Below are positions 21,106-32,674 of a DNA stretch of 64,000 nt, piece by piece. The number at the start of each line of letters is the position of its first letter. The first letter of the stretch is position 1. The notes beneath the pieces were generated by a model. That model was not told where the DNA came from. It worked only from the letters and a program-made list of their open reading frames with translations, and did no database searches. The DNA is from Rhabdophis nuchalis (Eukaryota > Chordata > Lepidosauria > Squamata > Natricidae). The stretch covers positions 70,017,619 to 70,081,618 of the forward strand of contig CM077648.1 in NCBI GenBank assembly GCA_039707465.1, in the 5' to 3' direction. Position numbers and translations under genes: made by a program.

Positions 21106-22570
21106 ATTTATCCCCAGCTTTGCTTCCCTGACAGCATCCCTCACTTGGCTCCTTCAGAAAAAGATCCCATTTCAATGGAATACCCCCAAGCAGCAAGTGT
21201 TCCAGGTCTTGAAGCAAGCTTTAATCCAAGAGCCCATCTTGAAACACCCCAACCCCCACTGTCCATTCGTTGTCCAAGCAGATGCATCCAATGTTGCTGC
21301 AAGAGCAGTGCTACTCAAGGCTCACATGCCCAGTGCCCTCTTTCCCTGCGGTTACTACTCGCAAAAACTGAACTCTGACAAGCACAACTACACCATCTGG
21401 AAGGAGCTACTGGCCATTATGGAAGCGTTTGAGGCATGGAGACATCATTTGGAGGGGGGCCGGCATCAACTCGATGTCCAGACAGACCACCAAAACCTTA
21501 CGTTCCTGCAGACTGCCCAGAAATTGAACCAATGCCAGATTCGGTGGTCCCTCTTCTTTGCCAGGTTCAATTTCCATGTCACCTATATTCCTAGCAGTCA
21601 TAACCAAAGGGCGGGCATGCTCTCACAGAAACCGGAATACTCCCGCACCAAAGACCAGCTCCCACCCAGGTAGGTTCTGCCTATAAAGTCCTTCTCTGTG
21701 GTTTGGGAGCCGGTGGATTTACAGGCTCAGATACAGGGGGCACAGTGGCACGATGATTGGGTGGAGCGGGAAGAGGTGGGGCCAGCCTCTCCATGGATGT
21801 TCACTGAAGAACTCTTGAGGTATTGAGACAGGCTATATGTGCCAGTGGGCCACTCCGGGGACTTATCTTCTTGCAATGCCACAACAATCCGGCAACGAGG
21901 CACTTTGGCCTTTTCAATACCTTGAACCTGGTTTTCCATACCTTCCGGTGGTCTATGTCTATATCGCATCATGTGTATGGTGCTGACAGGCCAAGTCGGC
22001 AAAGGGAGCCCCTCTAGGGTTGCTCCAGCCATTGCCAGCACCTGAGAGACCCTGGGGTGCCATCTCCATGGACCTCTTGGTGGATTTGCTTCTGTCTTCT
22101 GGATTTATGATGGTGTTTGTGGTGGTAGACATGCTGCGAAGATGGCACATTTCATTCCTTGTCGTGGTTTACCAACACCAATACCCACATGTTCATCCAA
22201 CATGTCTTCTGTTTGTACAACCTACCTGATAGGATCATTTTGGACAGAGGGGCTCAATTTACAGCCCAATTTTAGAAAGGGCTGATGACGTCCCTGGACA
22301 TGAAAATCTGCCTGTCATCGGTGCATCATCCGGAAACTGATAGTGGGACAGAGAAAGTGATCAGGATCCTGGAGAAATACCTGCATTGCTTCATGATCCA
22401 GAAGCAGGACTATTGGATGGGTTATCTGGCAGTTGTGGAATTTGCATTCAACAACTCACAGCACACCTCCATACAGATGACACCTTTCTCACCCTCTCCT
22501 ACCTACTTGGGAGAGCCGCATGATGCTGTGGAAGGCAAGGCCCTCCTGGATGGCCACCTCACTCACATTT
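21106..22570 (+). pseudogene. Gypsy RNase H and integrase fragment (plus strand)
   Basis: The 21197-21673 frame reads FQVLKQALIQEPILKHPNPHCPFVVQADASN, then YTIWKELLAIMEAFEAWRHHLEG, TDHQNLTFLQ and IRWSLFFARFNFHVTYIPS: an RNase H domain. Broken frames follow with IILDRGAQFTAQF (about 22230-22275) and SSVHHPETDSGTEKVIRILEKYLHCF (22310-22400) from the integrase core. Stops and shifts make it non-functional. It adjoins the oppositely oriented RT half. Confidence 0.8.
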
Positions 22571-22880
22571 GAAGTCTAAAATATAGTATTGTACTGATTA
22601 ACATTGGGCATTTGGCAGTTTTCAAAGAAATTATGACAATGTTTTGGGTTATCTATGGAATAACTTGTTTTTTAGCGCCTTACATTGATTGGGGCTATTT
22701 CATTACCACTTTCTGAAAATATCACCTTCATAATGTAAAATATCTTTGTGCCATGTGTTAAAATGCATTTGTTCCTTCTGTTTGCCTATAGAATTGCACT
22801 GTACAAATAATTATTAGACTCTAATCACAATAAAGCAATAATTTGAATCTGATATGTTTGGGGTACATTACAAATTTCTG
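22571..22880. other. Non-coding interval, nothing recognised
   Basis: AT-rich; no motifs or repeat ends seen. Confidence 0.4.
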
Positions 22881-23211
22881 TGTTATAACAGTACATACAA
22901 CATTAAGGTTCTTGGCTTCCTGGTGCAGGTGGCAGGGAGGCCAGGTGAGCGAACAGCAGTTTGGGAGGCCAGGCGAGTGGGTGAGAGTCTGGGAAGGCTA
23001 GGTGAATGGATGGGTGGTGAGGAAAGTGGCTGGGCAAGGTGAGGAGTGGCTGGGAGGGGAAGGGTAAGAAGAGGCTGGGCAAGGAGAGGCACCCGACATG
23101 AGTGACATTGATTTGGCCACACTCACCCAGTCACATGACCACCCAGCCATGCCTACCCAGCTGGTCATTAGGCAGAGAACTGGTTGTTAAATTATTTGAA
23201 TGCCACCACTG
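22881..23211. mobile_element. hAT-type element, right end only
   Basis: Ends near 23211 with the complement of CAGTGGTGGCATTCAAATAA, close to the terminal repeat of the element at 11616-12681. The interior is G-rich simple sequence (repeated GGCTGGG/GGGAGGC-like words). No matching left end was found, so this copy is truncated. Confidence 0.5.
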
Positions 23212-23540
23212 CCAGTAAGTCTAATGCATTATTTCTTGTGCAGCATCTGTAATAGGTGCTGAAGGAATTGTCTGAAGGACATATGTTTAATAGCAAAGTC
23301 TAAACTTGATTCAGAAATCTATTAATAGTGATCTCAAATTAGTTAACGCAGCTATTATGTTCTCACACTGAAACATACCCAGCAGACCTTGAGCAACCTA
23401 ATTTTGGATTTGTTATAATTTATACATCTGTTTCAAGTTCTGCCCCAATTAAAGGGCACAGCAATAAGTCGTCAGCATTTGAATCAGATTAGCCACATCA
23501 GGCCTCTTTAGAAAAGAATGTGAATGCAGCACGGTTCGCA

Positions 23541-23800
23541 ACTTTTTTTTAATTATTTTTTTAAATCATATTTTTATACCGCCCCATCTCCACAGTGGGA
23601 CTCGGGGCGGTGCACAGAAGATAAAAAGTAAAAACAACAACATACACACCATATAAATACAATCCACAATTTAAAACCGAATTAAATTAAATATAACTGT
23701 GCTAAAAAGATTAAAACTATAAAACCCTCTATTAAAAATAAATTTACATTATTAAACTCTAAGCCAGGCCGTCCAGATGGAAAAAGTGTGATTTGAGACT
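23541..23800 (-). mobile_element. L2-like LINE 3' end
   Basis: On the plus strand it begins with a T-rich/ATTATT tail and TACCGCCCCATCTCC...GGGACTCGGGGCGGTGCACAG, then ends at coding residue GCCAGGCCGTCCAGATGG. Elements E and G have the same 3' terminal block (CGCC...GGTGCACAG). Confidence 0.65.
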
Positions 23801-24379
23801 GATCTCTCTCTGCCCATATCAGCCAAAAGGAATCTATATCTAATGGTCATTTGATAACCAAATTTGCCCAAGAAAATTTTCACTTCAACATAGAACAGTG
23901 GCTGATTTATCTAATATCACTGTTAAAAGAATTGGGTTTACAATAACAGAGAAGAAACAAATTGCTAAGCTAAGTCTTGTGCATTCTTTGAGTTGGTGAC
24001 TACATCAGATTGAGGTAGCAGAATGTGTTATGCTTTCTACAAACAGACCAATCAATCTGAGTCTTTTCTACTACAATGATTAGTAGAATGAATCTTAGGC
24101 ATAAGAGAAACTTAGAAACCAATGCTCTTTTTGCATAAAATAATCTTCAGAGCACCTGGAGGGATTGTACTTACTTTTAAAAGGTGTACTATTTCAGTTT
24201 GCTTGGTCTGTTTATAGAAAGCATAACATGTGTCATACAGTTAGTTATTGCAGGAAATATTTAAAAACTGGTTTCGGACACACTATTGTCTAATTGGACA
24301 AAGTGTGAGACCTGCAAACTACTCTGACAAAGTGGACAATAGAATGAACCAATTTTATGAGATTTTATAATTAAAATTT
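23801..24379. other. Non-coding interval, nothing recognised
   Basis: AT-rich filler without supported features. Confidence 0.4.
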
Positions 24380-25200
24380 AGTTGTGGGAAATTAGAACAA
24401 AGCTGGAAGGGACCTTGGAGGTCTTCTAGTCAAGCCCACTGCTCAAGCAGGAGAACCTATACCATTTCCGATAAGTGGCAGTCTAGTTTCTTCTTAAAAA
24501 TCTCCAGTAATGGAGTGCCCACATTTCTGAAGGCAAGCTATTCCACTGGTTAATTGTCCTCACTGTTAGGAAGTTTCTCCTTAATTCCACATAGCTTCTC
24601 TCTTTGGTTAGTTTCCAACCATTGTTTCTTGTCCGGCCCCCTCGTGTTTTGTAGAATAATTTGACCCCCCCTTTTTGTGGCAGCCCTTCAAATACTGAAA
24701 TTCTGCTATTATATCACCCATAATTCTTCTTTTCTTTAGACTAACCAAACCCAAATCCTGCAGCCATTCTTCATATGTTTTAGTCTCCAGGCTTTTGATC
24801 ATTTTAGTTGCTCTTCTCTGAACTTTTTCAAAGGTCTCAATATCTTTTTTGTAGGATGATGACCAAAATTGGTTACAGTATTCCATGTGTAGTCTTACTG
24901 GGGTTTTATAAAGTAGTACTAATACTTCACGATCTTGATTCCATGCCTCTGTTTATACAACCCAGGATTGTATTAGCTTTTTTGGTGGCGGCTGCACATA
25001 GCTGGCTCATATTCAAGTGATCATCCACTAGGACTCCAAGGTCCCTCTAACAGTCACTGTTTTTGAGCCAGGTCTCACCTAATATATATATATTATTGAT
25101 TTTTCCTGCTTAAATGTAAATTTTTGCTTTTCTCCACATTAAAATTCATTTTATTGGATAGGGCCCATTGTTCAAGTTTGTCAAAATCTTTTTGGATCCC
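24380..25200 (-). pseudogene. CR1/L3-type LINE C-terminus and 3' UTR
   Basis: On the minus strand 24608-24886 is open: MEYCNQFWSSSYKKDIETFEKVQRRATKMI and LGLVSLKKRRIMGDIIAEFQYLKG, the C-terminal region after RT. The terminal motif (plus-strand AGCTGGAAGGGACCTTGGAGGTCTTCTAG, about 24402-24430) is a CR1-type end. Upstream coding continues in broken frames to about 25190, where an inverted-repeat element interrupts it. Confidence 0.78.
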
Positions 25201-25204
25201 GAGC

Positions 25205-25690
25205 TTATTTTCTGAAGTGTTGGGTGTTCCAGGCTGCAGGGATCTCCGCTCCCATCACCACTGTTGCCTATCACCACCTCTGTGCACCCCATTTTAGGCC
25301 TCTGCATTTCCCATATTTGGCTTCTGCATGCCCTGTTTTCAGCCTCTGCACATCCCATATTTGGCCCATTCCAGGCAAAATTCCCACTGCCTGGAACAGG
25401 CCAAAAATGGGATGTGCAGAGGCCAAAAATGGGGCATGCAGAGGCCAAAAATTGGGTGCACGGAGACTGAAAATGATGGAGGTGGCAAGCGTGGAACAGC
25501 TGATCATCAGTATTCTGGGAGGCTGACTCAACTGCCAATCAGCTGCTCATTCTAAATCAGCCTGTGCTGAAGCTGACCAGGTTGTTTGCTGCAAGGAGGC
25601 AAATTGCTGGGAGGCAGAGGCAGATTTTTTTTCTTCCCCAAAAGCTAGGTGCATCTTATAGTCCAGAGCATTTTATATTCTGAAAAAAAC
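25205..25690. repeat. Imperfect inverted-repeat element within CR1
   Basis: Two arms, about 25265-25375 and 25390-25490, are imperfect reverse complements made of short variants of a GCCTCTGCA...CCCATATTTGGCC unit. They meet at a short loop around GCAAAATTCCCACTGCC. The right end carries GGTGCATCTTATAGTCC. CR1 codons lie on both sides, so it probably inserted there. Family unknown; a foldback or MITE-like DNA element is possible. Confidence 0.45.
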
Positions 25691-25860
25691 AGTAGTTGTG
25701 GTCTACTTTGTTGAATGCCTTACTCAAACCTAAGTATACTATGTTCGCAGCATTTAGGTGATTTACTAATTTAGTCACTTTATCCAAGAATGAAATAAGA
25801 TTGGAGAAGCTGAATAACATATCCACAAGCATTAACACCAATAATAGGCAAAATGTAACT
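25691..25860 (-). pseudogene. CR1 RT fragment
   Basis: The minus-strand frame reads LNAANIVYLGLSKAFNKVDHNYCF, matching the CR1 RT palm motif (VYLDFSKAFDKVDH). It probably belongs to the same CR1 as 24380-25200, separated by the inverted-repeat insertion. Confidence 0.6.
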
Positions 25861-27229
25861 GGACTGAAATATTGAATTTCATGCTGCAGAATCTCAACAG
25901 TGATTTATTTTCTAAAATAGTCTTTTATATTAGTCTTAGCTAACATGAAGTAGGCAACTGCAAAAACAGTTAATGTAATCTGATGAGCAGAAAGTGCATT
26001 TGCCATTGATGGTAATCATATTTATAAATATTATCAAGAGGAAAAAGGGAGGAGCAATTGTTTTGCCACTACACTACACTAACCGTATTTGCATCAAAGA
26101 GCTGAATGTAAAAGGCATCTTCTATTAGATTAGAAGAAACAGTGCTTTATAATCCCAATGCACACATTAATTTATTTCCATTGTTCATGAAAGTCACAAA
26201 AGACAGTTTGATTTGCACTCATTTGAAAACTGAAATTAGCATACCTCCTTGAATGACTAAAATATTCATTTTATCTGTAAATATAATTTAAATAGTGTTC
26301 TTCCTCATTAAAAGCTTAAAGATCAGTCAGTTGTCAAACTTTTGGGAGACTTGAAATCTATTTTCTAGGAAATATTTTTTTTACAATATGTTTTATTTAT
26401 TGTTGAAGCATCTGTCACTGTATGCATTAAGGAAATTCCAGATTTAATCCAATGGATACATTATGAAGATAGATTCATAAAATATTACCAGATTCTAGTG
26501 GAAAAGATTAACCCCTGAACTTGATATGGAAGATTTAGGAAAATGGGCATTGTGTTGTAATACATCAAAATGGGAATCAAATAGTAAACATTTTCTAATC
26601 CCAAATATGGCTAAATATAACCATCCAAGTGTTATTCTATATAGAACTCACACATTATTATTTTACTAATATTTCACAGAGTGAGAACCAATCTCTCTAA
26701 ATTCATTGAACTGGCTATGTGAGAGCATTGGATTCAAGCAACTTTTCTTTTGAGAATAATGGTACTATCACTGCTACAAAAGTATTGCTTATAATGTTAG
26801 TTTTTGTTGCTCAATTCTAAGAATTCATTTTGTAGCTGTTCATTAAAATGTACGTACTCATATTCATAGTTCAGCTAATACATGAACACATGTTACATTA
26901 AACCTCTGTGTGTGTATTTTTAAAAAACTCCTAAATTTGCAGTCAAACAAAAAGAAAATTTCACAAAAGGTGTCATATGATCAGATTTTTGTTAAATTTG
27001 ATGCAGTATATTTTAGATATGTAAATAAATAGACATTCCACTATTTCTTTTTGGTGTACAAAATGCAAGAATTGAGGCAAGAATTAAGTAAGAAATAATT
27101 AAGCTAAGGAAATTAAGACATGAGGTAAGAAAAGGAATAGCTCACTAGTCCCTGTAACAACTCTGGGTGATGTTCAACAATAGTAAAATTTAGGACACGG
27201 AGCTGACATCATAGTGATACAATGATTCA
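25861..27229. other. Non-coding interval, nothing recognised
   Basis: AT-rich, about 1.4 kb, no supported coding, no clear repeat ends. It may be unique host DNA or very old repeats. Confidence 0.4.
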
Positions 27230-28159
27230 TAGTGCCTTATGAAAGTGATACTGAATTCCCCCTGTCAGAGGGTCCCAATGGACCTAAGCTATGCTGGAGG
27301 GGTGGTGAAGAAAACAGGAGACCCCCATAGATCACAAGGAGATCACTAACACTTTGTTTGGTTCGGGGGAAGCTCTCAATCCTGCAGGAAGGAAAACACA
27401 ACCATTGTGCGCTGTCCAAGACTCTGGCAGCCTAAACAGTGAAGAATGAGGGAAGACTGAAGAAGAACAGTGTGATGGCTGGGTGAGAATTTTCTAACTT
27501 ACGTCAAATATGCACCTTTCAAAATTGGCCGAGTGACAGTGGAAGGGGATGGATTTGCTTATCTCCCACCCCCTGAGAACAGCAGCGAACAAGCACAAAG
27601 CCGAAATAGATCTGAATAAGAAATTTGAATTGTTTGAAAAATTTGAAGATATAAATGCTAAAAGAGGAAAATCAGACTAGTTAACCTAAAGATTATAAAA
27701 CTAAAGTTTTTGTTTGAAACTGTTTGAAACTATAAAACATGGGCTCTGGAACGTTTAAAAGGAAAAAATGGCATTGGTTAAGGAAGTTAAAGGAGAGGAA
27801 TAGAAGAGAAATAGAGCAACAGTGATTCCTACTGGTGACCAAAAATCCACAGCAAAGTGATGAACGTGAAGAAAAAAAAGTGTGATTTAAATTTGACCTA
27901 AGCAGCTTATTGGAAAAAAACATTGTTATAAGACTTAGATAAACTGCCTGCACCTGGGAATATTTACAGAGAGAACTACAGAGAAAGAGTGGAATTAGTG
28001 TAAGCTTTAAATTCTGTAGCTCCCTGATTAAATCATAACAACTGAGCAACTGAAACTGGGAAATAACAGACGTTGCTTAAAAAATAAATTGAGATTTTTA
28101 TATTTCAGCTTTTAGTGGTCTTCCTTGGCGATTTATAAATTGTTGGATATAATTCTGGG
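27230..28159 (+). mobile_element. Probable L1 5' UTR, continued after element D at about 38555
   Basis: Purine-rich, non-coding sequence (GAAGAATGAGGGAAGACTG, AAGCCGAAATAGATCTG) lying upstream of element D. The L1 5' UTR and ORF1 resume after D. Similar words flank D: TTGTTGGATATAATT on the left (about 28139-28153) and TTTGTGGATTATAAT on the right (38536-38550, repeated at 38559-38573), consistent with an imperfect duplication. The left boundary is a guess. Confidence 0.45.
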
Positions 28160-30655
28160 GTTTTGGTGAGTGAAAATTTCGGTTCTGGTTGCAAAGATGG
28201 AGGAGCCGAGCTGAGTTACGCGGAGAGGGGAGTGCCTACCTTGAGATGCCCTGAGGGATGCCGCCGTCGACAAATGGTCACTGGTTCTGGCGGTGGTGTG
28301 TTTGTTTAGCTAGGGAGCGGCTTGACATCCCGGCTGCATGGCCGTCGTCCCCGTTGCCGCCACTTCCGCCCTAGCCTTTCTTCTTCTTCGTCCATTTCGT
28401 TGATCCGCTTCATTCGTCATTCTCCGTTGTCGCCCATGTCTTCCGTCCTGCTGTTTGACGCACTATCTTCTGCCGCTTCCCTCGCCTGTGTTCGTCAGCT
28501 GTCTGTCACCTGCTCTGCTCCTGGTCTCCTTGCCTCATTGCCCACGCCCTCCGTTTCGTGCTCGGCATTTCCCATGCCTGCTTCGTCCATCGTTGTCGTC
28601 GCCTTTCGTTTCACTTGATTTGTGCTTCATCGCCTGGTGTCTACCTGCTCTTTCCTCACTCGTCGTTCGATATTTGCTTGATTTCGCCCTATCCTGCTGC
28701 CTAATGCTGTTTGTCGTCTTCTCGTCTTGCCGCTCAGCACGTCGCCTGTTTGTTTTTTGTTTTTCAAGCTGCCGGCCCTCCATTTTTGTCTCAACGTTTT
28801 TCAGCGTCTTTCAACGTTTCTCCTGCTCGTCCCTTATTTGGTCTTCTCGCAGGTATGTTACTGATTTCTTGCCCCGTCGCCTCTCCTCTTATGGTTTTCA
28901 TCGTGCCAGTCGCCCCTCAGTCGGCTGCCTGCCATCCATCCTGCTGTGGCCTGCTATGTCGCACCCTATACGTCGTTGGTTTGCCTGCTGCTGTCGTAGC
29001 TGTCTCCGCTATCAGCAAATGTCACCCTTTGCATCAACGCCACTGCCATCTTTGCCATCAGCGGTGGCTGTCGCCCTGGCGGAGGTGGGCTCTATACAAC
29101 CCTCCGCTTGGGGCCTACATTGGGTGATGCAGACCTGCACTATTATAGACCTTAGTGCCTCGGCTTTGTGAAGATCTAGGGGCCTGGCATGGCAGATACA
29201 AGACCTTAGTAATTTGGCTCCAGGGCCTGCCAGTTTGGTGTTTATAGGCCTGGTTCGAGCCAACCGTGACGTATTGACATTTCATCCATGGGCTGTGTTA
29301 CTCTTTACCAGGACGGCACTCTCTCCATGACCATCTACCTCTACAGACTATGTACTCTGCAGCGGACCTCCTCGCCCTCTCTCGCAGATTTGGCCCTCTA
29401 CGCTAACGAGGGCCCACCTCGATGATGGAATTTTAAATCCTGAGAGGTGGCGCAAATGGTAAATCAGGAATTTTGGGGGGAAATTTTTAACGTGTTTTTA
29501 AAGGGGCCCCAGGGTGGGTGTAGGGTTACCTAGGATTAGGAATTTGGTTGAGGGGAGGGACCCACGGGACTTTAATTCTAGGCTGGCCCATGGTCCCAAC
29601 TGGGAAGAAGTTAGGTCCAATATTGGGGGGAGAGTAAAGGTCAGTTCTACAGAGGGTCATACCATCAGGACAGTGTGTGGGAGAGGTAGGTATGGCATGA
29701 GCCAGGGACCATACCAGGTTACGGGAGGGCGCACCCGCTGTTTGCTAGTTGTTGCGCCCTCCAGTCCCCAGGGCTCCTCTCGCATTCCAGGGGGTTCGGG
29801 GCCACAGGGCCCGGGTCCCAGGCTGATGCTATGTAACGCCAGGTCCGTGACCAACAAAGCCCCCCTCATCCATGATTTGGTATTGGAGGGGGAGCCGGAA
29901 CTGGTAGGAATTACGGAGACCTGGTTGGGCCATGAGAGGGGAGTACCCCTCGTGGAAATGTGCCCACCAGGTTACCGGGCATTCCATCACCACGGGCCCG
30001 GGGTCGGGGTGGGGGTGGTGGCGGTTATTATAAGGGATTTTCTTGATCCAAGGGAGACCGCAGTGCCGCAAACAGCTGGCTGTGAGTCCCTGTGTGTGAA
30101 ATGGGGCCCTGGGAGGCAGTTGGGCATACTGATTCTGTACCTGGCTCCCCGCTGCGTATCAGCTGCCCTGCCTGAGCTCCTTGATGTGATAGCTGAGGTG
30201 GCGGTTGTTTCCCCCAGGCTACTAGTCATGGGGGATTTCAACCTGCCATCGATAGGCGAGACATCTGAGGTGGCCTGGGAGTTCATGGCTTCCATGATAG
30301 CCATGGACCTGACCCAATTAGTTCACGACCCCACTCACACCGGTGGACACACGCTAGACGTAGTTTTTGTCTCCGGCCAGTGGACAAATGATCTTGGATT
30401 AGGGGAATTAGTCATCACACCCCTGTCATGGACAGATCATTCTCTCCTTCAGCTCGACTTCCCAACTGCTACACCCCACCGCGGGGAGGCAGAACCAGAC
30501 ATAACGAGATGGTTCCGCCCCAGGTGCCTGATGGACCCTGAGAGGTTCCAGACAGAGCTTGGGCCAATACCTGAGACCCTGACCCGTGACTCGACTGAGG
30601 ACCTAGTGGCCGCCTGAAATAATGCGGCCACGGGGGCCCTGGATCAGGTCGTACC
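28160..30655 (+). mobile_element. Element D: L2-like LINE, 5' UTR and endonuclease half
   Basis: Plus-strand LINE with a pyrimidine-rich 5' region (28160-29513) followed by the endonuclease frame. It is split after 30655 by gypsy element C, whose insertion duplicated GTACC (30651-30655 and 36358-36362). Removing C joins the sequence to 36358 in the same order as intact copy F. Long frames in the 5' region are low-complexity and unconvincing. Confidence 0.82.
29514..30617 (+). CDS. Element D APE-type endonuclease domain of an L2-like LINE
   Basis: A 367-codon frame whose endonuclease starts near residue 103. Motifs in order: LMLCNARSVTNKAPLI (N), VGITETWLG (E), a poorly kept central region, VMGDFNLPS (D/N), THTGGHTLDVVFV, and LSWTDHSLLQ (terminal D-H pair). 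It continues TPHRGEAEP...RFRPRCLMDPERFQ, then a stop after LVAA; in copy G the frame reads on as LVAAWYSAATGALD. This nicks target DNA in apurinic-endonuclease LINEs. The first 100 residues are not conserved-looking, so the true start may be further in. The protein cannot be complete because RT is displaced by element C. Confidence 0.82.
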   Translation: MGVGLPRIRNLVEGRDPRDFNSRLAHGPNWEEVRSNIGGRVKVSSTEGHTIRTVCGRGRYGMSQGPYQVTGGRTRCLLVVAPSSPQGSSRIPGGSGPQGPGPRLMLCNARSVTNKAPLIHDLVLEGEPELVGITETWLGHERGVPLVEMCPPGYRAFHHHGPGVGVGVVAVIIRDFLDPRETAVPQTAGCESLCVKWGPGRQLGILILYLAPRCVSAALPELLDVIAEVAVVSPRLLVMGDFNLPSIGETSEVAWEFMASMIAMDLTQLVHDPTHTGGHTLDVVFVSGQWTNDLGLGELVITPLSWTDHSLLQLDFPTATPHRGEAEPDITRWFRPRCLMDPERFQTELGPIPETLTRDSTEDLVAA

Positions 30656-31036
30656 TGTCAGGCCTGCTTCTTCCATTACTCAAGAAAGACCACACTTCAA
30701 ACACATTGTAAATGTTTAGGGTTACTTTTACTGAATAAGAAAGGACAGCAGCGAAAGTTAAGCAAGGAATGAGTAATTTAGGTGCAAAGAATACATATCA
30801 AAGTATAAGCCAACCCCAATAACCCATGACCCCCACAGTAGTGTCCAATGCAATATCGTCCACGATGTCAGATGGGTAGCACGTCCACAGCGGTCATCAG
30901 AATGGAATGCGATACCGTTGGGCCTGGCGATATCATCCCCTAGCTCCATCTTCCTCCAGCACACATAGCACACACACAGCCCCCACCCTCCCTGTTTCAA
31001 TGGCAGCCAAAGCAGGCAATAAAGCGAAGGCTGACA
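30656..31036 (-). repeat. 3' LTR of element C
   Basis: 381 bp, TGTCAG...CTGACA. The priming 11-mer AAGCAAGGAAT is at 30760-30770, followed after 6 nt by TTTAGGTGC (TTTAGGCGC in the 5' LTR, a CpG-type change). A purine-rich tract lies just inside at about 31037-31052. Confidence 0.92.
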
Positions 31037-31133
31037 TCCGGCCCTCCTCCAAAAGAAAAGAATTCAGTCCTGCAAAACAGACGGAAAAGATAGGAATATA
31101 CAACAACATACACATAAAGTGAAACGGTAGAGA

Positions 31134-31504
31134 TTAAGGCTTGTTAGGGTATTTAGCATAAAACTGCCTCAGTAATTTCGGGCCCCTAACGTGACGTTTG
31201 TCCACCCATTCAGTATGGGATGGAGGAAAGTCCTTCCAAGCAATAAGATACTGTACTCTGTTTCTATGCATGTACTCTCTACTCTGGTGGGAGAACCAGA
31301 GTGTGGTTGGCGAAGGTGTGATAAGCGTTCCGGTTTTAGCAAGTGGACATGGAAAATTGGGTAAAGATGTTGGTAGGTTTTTGGTAGGTCCAATTTAACT
31401 GAAACAGAGCTGATAATCTTAATGATCGTAAAAGGGCCAACAAATTTAGGACCTAGCTTCTTGCATTTCTGAGGGCTCTCCAAAAATCTAGTGAAAACGT
31501 ACAC
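31134..31504 (-). pseudogene. Element C integrase tail and chromodomain, frameshifted
   Basis: The minus strand reads [31 protein letters not shown] and YPIFHVHLLKPERLSHLR, then shifts frame. The chromodomain resumes in another frame: RNRVQYLIAWKDFPPSHTEWV and FYAKYPNKP, with the stop at 31134-31136. The chromodomain binds modified histone tails in chromoviruses and may steer integration; here it is disconnected. Confidence 0.82.
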
Positions 31505-31591
31505 CCGATCACCAACTTTGTACTGGGGGAGTACTGCTCATTTCTTATCAGCATAAAACTTATGCGACTGGTGAGCATCATCCAATGTCTT

Positions 31592-32632
31592 TCATATAAT
31601 GGGCCAAACAGTTGATAGTTTACTACTCCAATCCGAGAGCGAAAGAATGGTGGGAGTGTCGTGAGGGAGCTCGGGTATTGGTACAAAGTCCTGGCCAAAA
31701 ATTACCTTAAACGGGGTCATGCCAGTACTACTATGAACTGAGTTGTTGTACGCTACCTCAGCATGAATTAAGAGGTCAGCCCAGTCATCCTGCTGGTAAT
31801 TTATAAAACAACGCAAATACTGTTCCAGAACCGAATTGGCCCTCTCACAAGATCCGTTAGTCTGCGGGTGGTGGGAGGAGCTTAAGTCTTGGGCGGAGCC
31901 AATCAATTTCAAAAATTCCTTCCAAAATTGCGAAGTAAATTGAACCCCTCTATCCGAGATGATACGTTTCGGGACGCCATGTGAGCGATAAATATGAGTC
32001 AGAAACAGCTTTGCCAAAGCCTTAGCCAATGGGATCTTCGAGCATGGTACAAAATGAACTTGTTTGGAGAACAAATCAGTAACCACCAATATAACGGCAA
32101 AACCTTGGCTACTTGGAAGGTCAACAATAAAGTCCATAGATATTTCCTTCCAGGGAGCCTCCGGCCGCACTACCGATTGGAGGAGACGGTGAGGTTTTCC
32201 AGGAGAACGCTTCGAAGCAGCACAAACTGGACAACTTGCAATATAGGATTCAATGTCTTTCTTTAGTGAAGGCCACCAAAACTGACGTTTAACCAAGTGC
32301 ATAGTCTTTACGAACCCAAAATGTCCAGCTAGTCTGGAATCATGAGCTCTTTGCAAAACGAATGGTCGAAGTGTCGCGGGGACATAAATTTTAGAGCCAA
32401 CCCAAGGTATGTCATCTCTCAAAGTGCAATCTCCAGAGTGTGCAGCAAACCATTCATCAGTGAGAAGTTCCGTTTTAATTCTAGATATCAATTCCGGTGG
32501 GGGCTCCGCTTGTAGAATCGAGTGGCTTCTAGTTACGACTGGAGCCGCCATGCTATATAGTGGAACCACAGGTTGAATGACCGTGAGCTTAGAGCTGTTA
32601 TATTGAGGAAGCCGGGATAAGGCATCAGCCAT
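31592..32632 (-). pseudogene. Element C integrase frame
   Basis: 346 codons open: the end of RNase H (MADALSRLPQY), the zinc finger with HDSRLAGHFGFVKT and CPVCAASKR, and the catalytic core with ISMDFIVDLPSSQG, SDRGVQFTSQFWKEF and HPQTNGSCERANSVLEQYLR, so the D, D, E triad is in place. It ends where a shift separates it from the chromodomain part, and a break at 32632-32675 separates it from RNase H/RT. Confidence 0.85.
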
Positions 32633-32674
32633 AAAGTTCTTTCCTCCTGGAATGTATTTAAGAGTAAAGTTAAA

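Noticed and set aside
28322..29171. Long overlapping plus-strand frames of up to 238 codons, Ser/Pro/Leu-rich
   Set aside because: Low-complexity, pyrimidine-rich sequence in the 5' region of LINE D gives open frames in several registers. No domain is recognisable and relatives do not conserve them.
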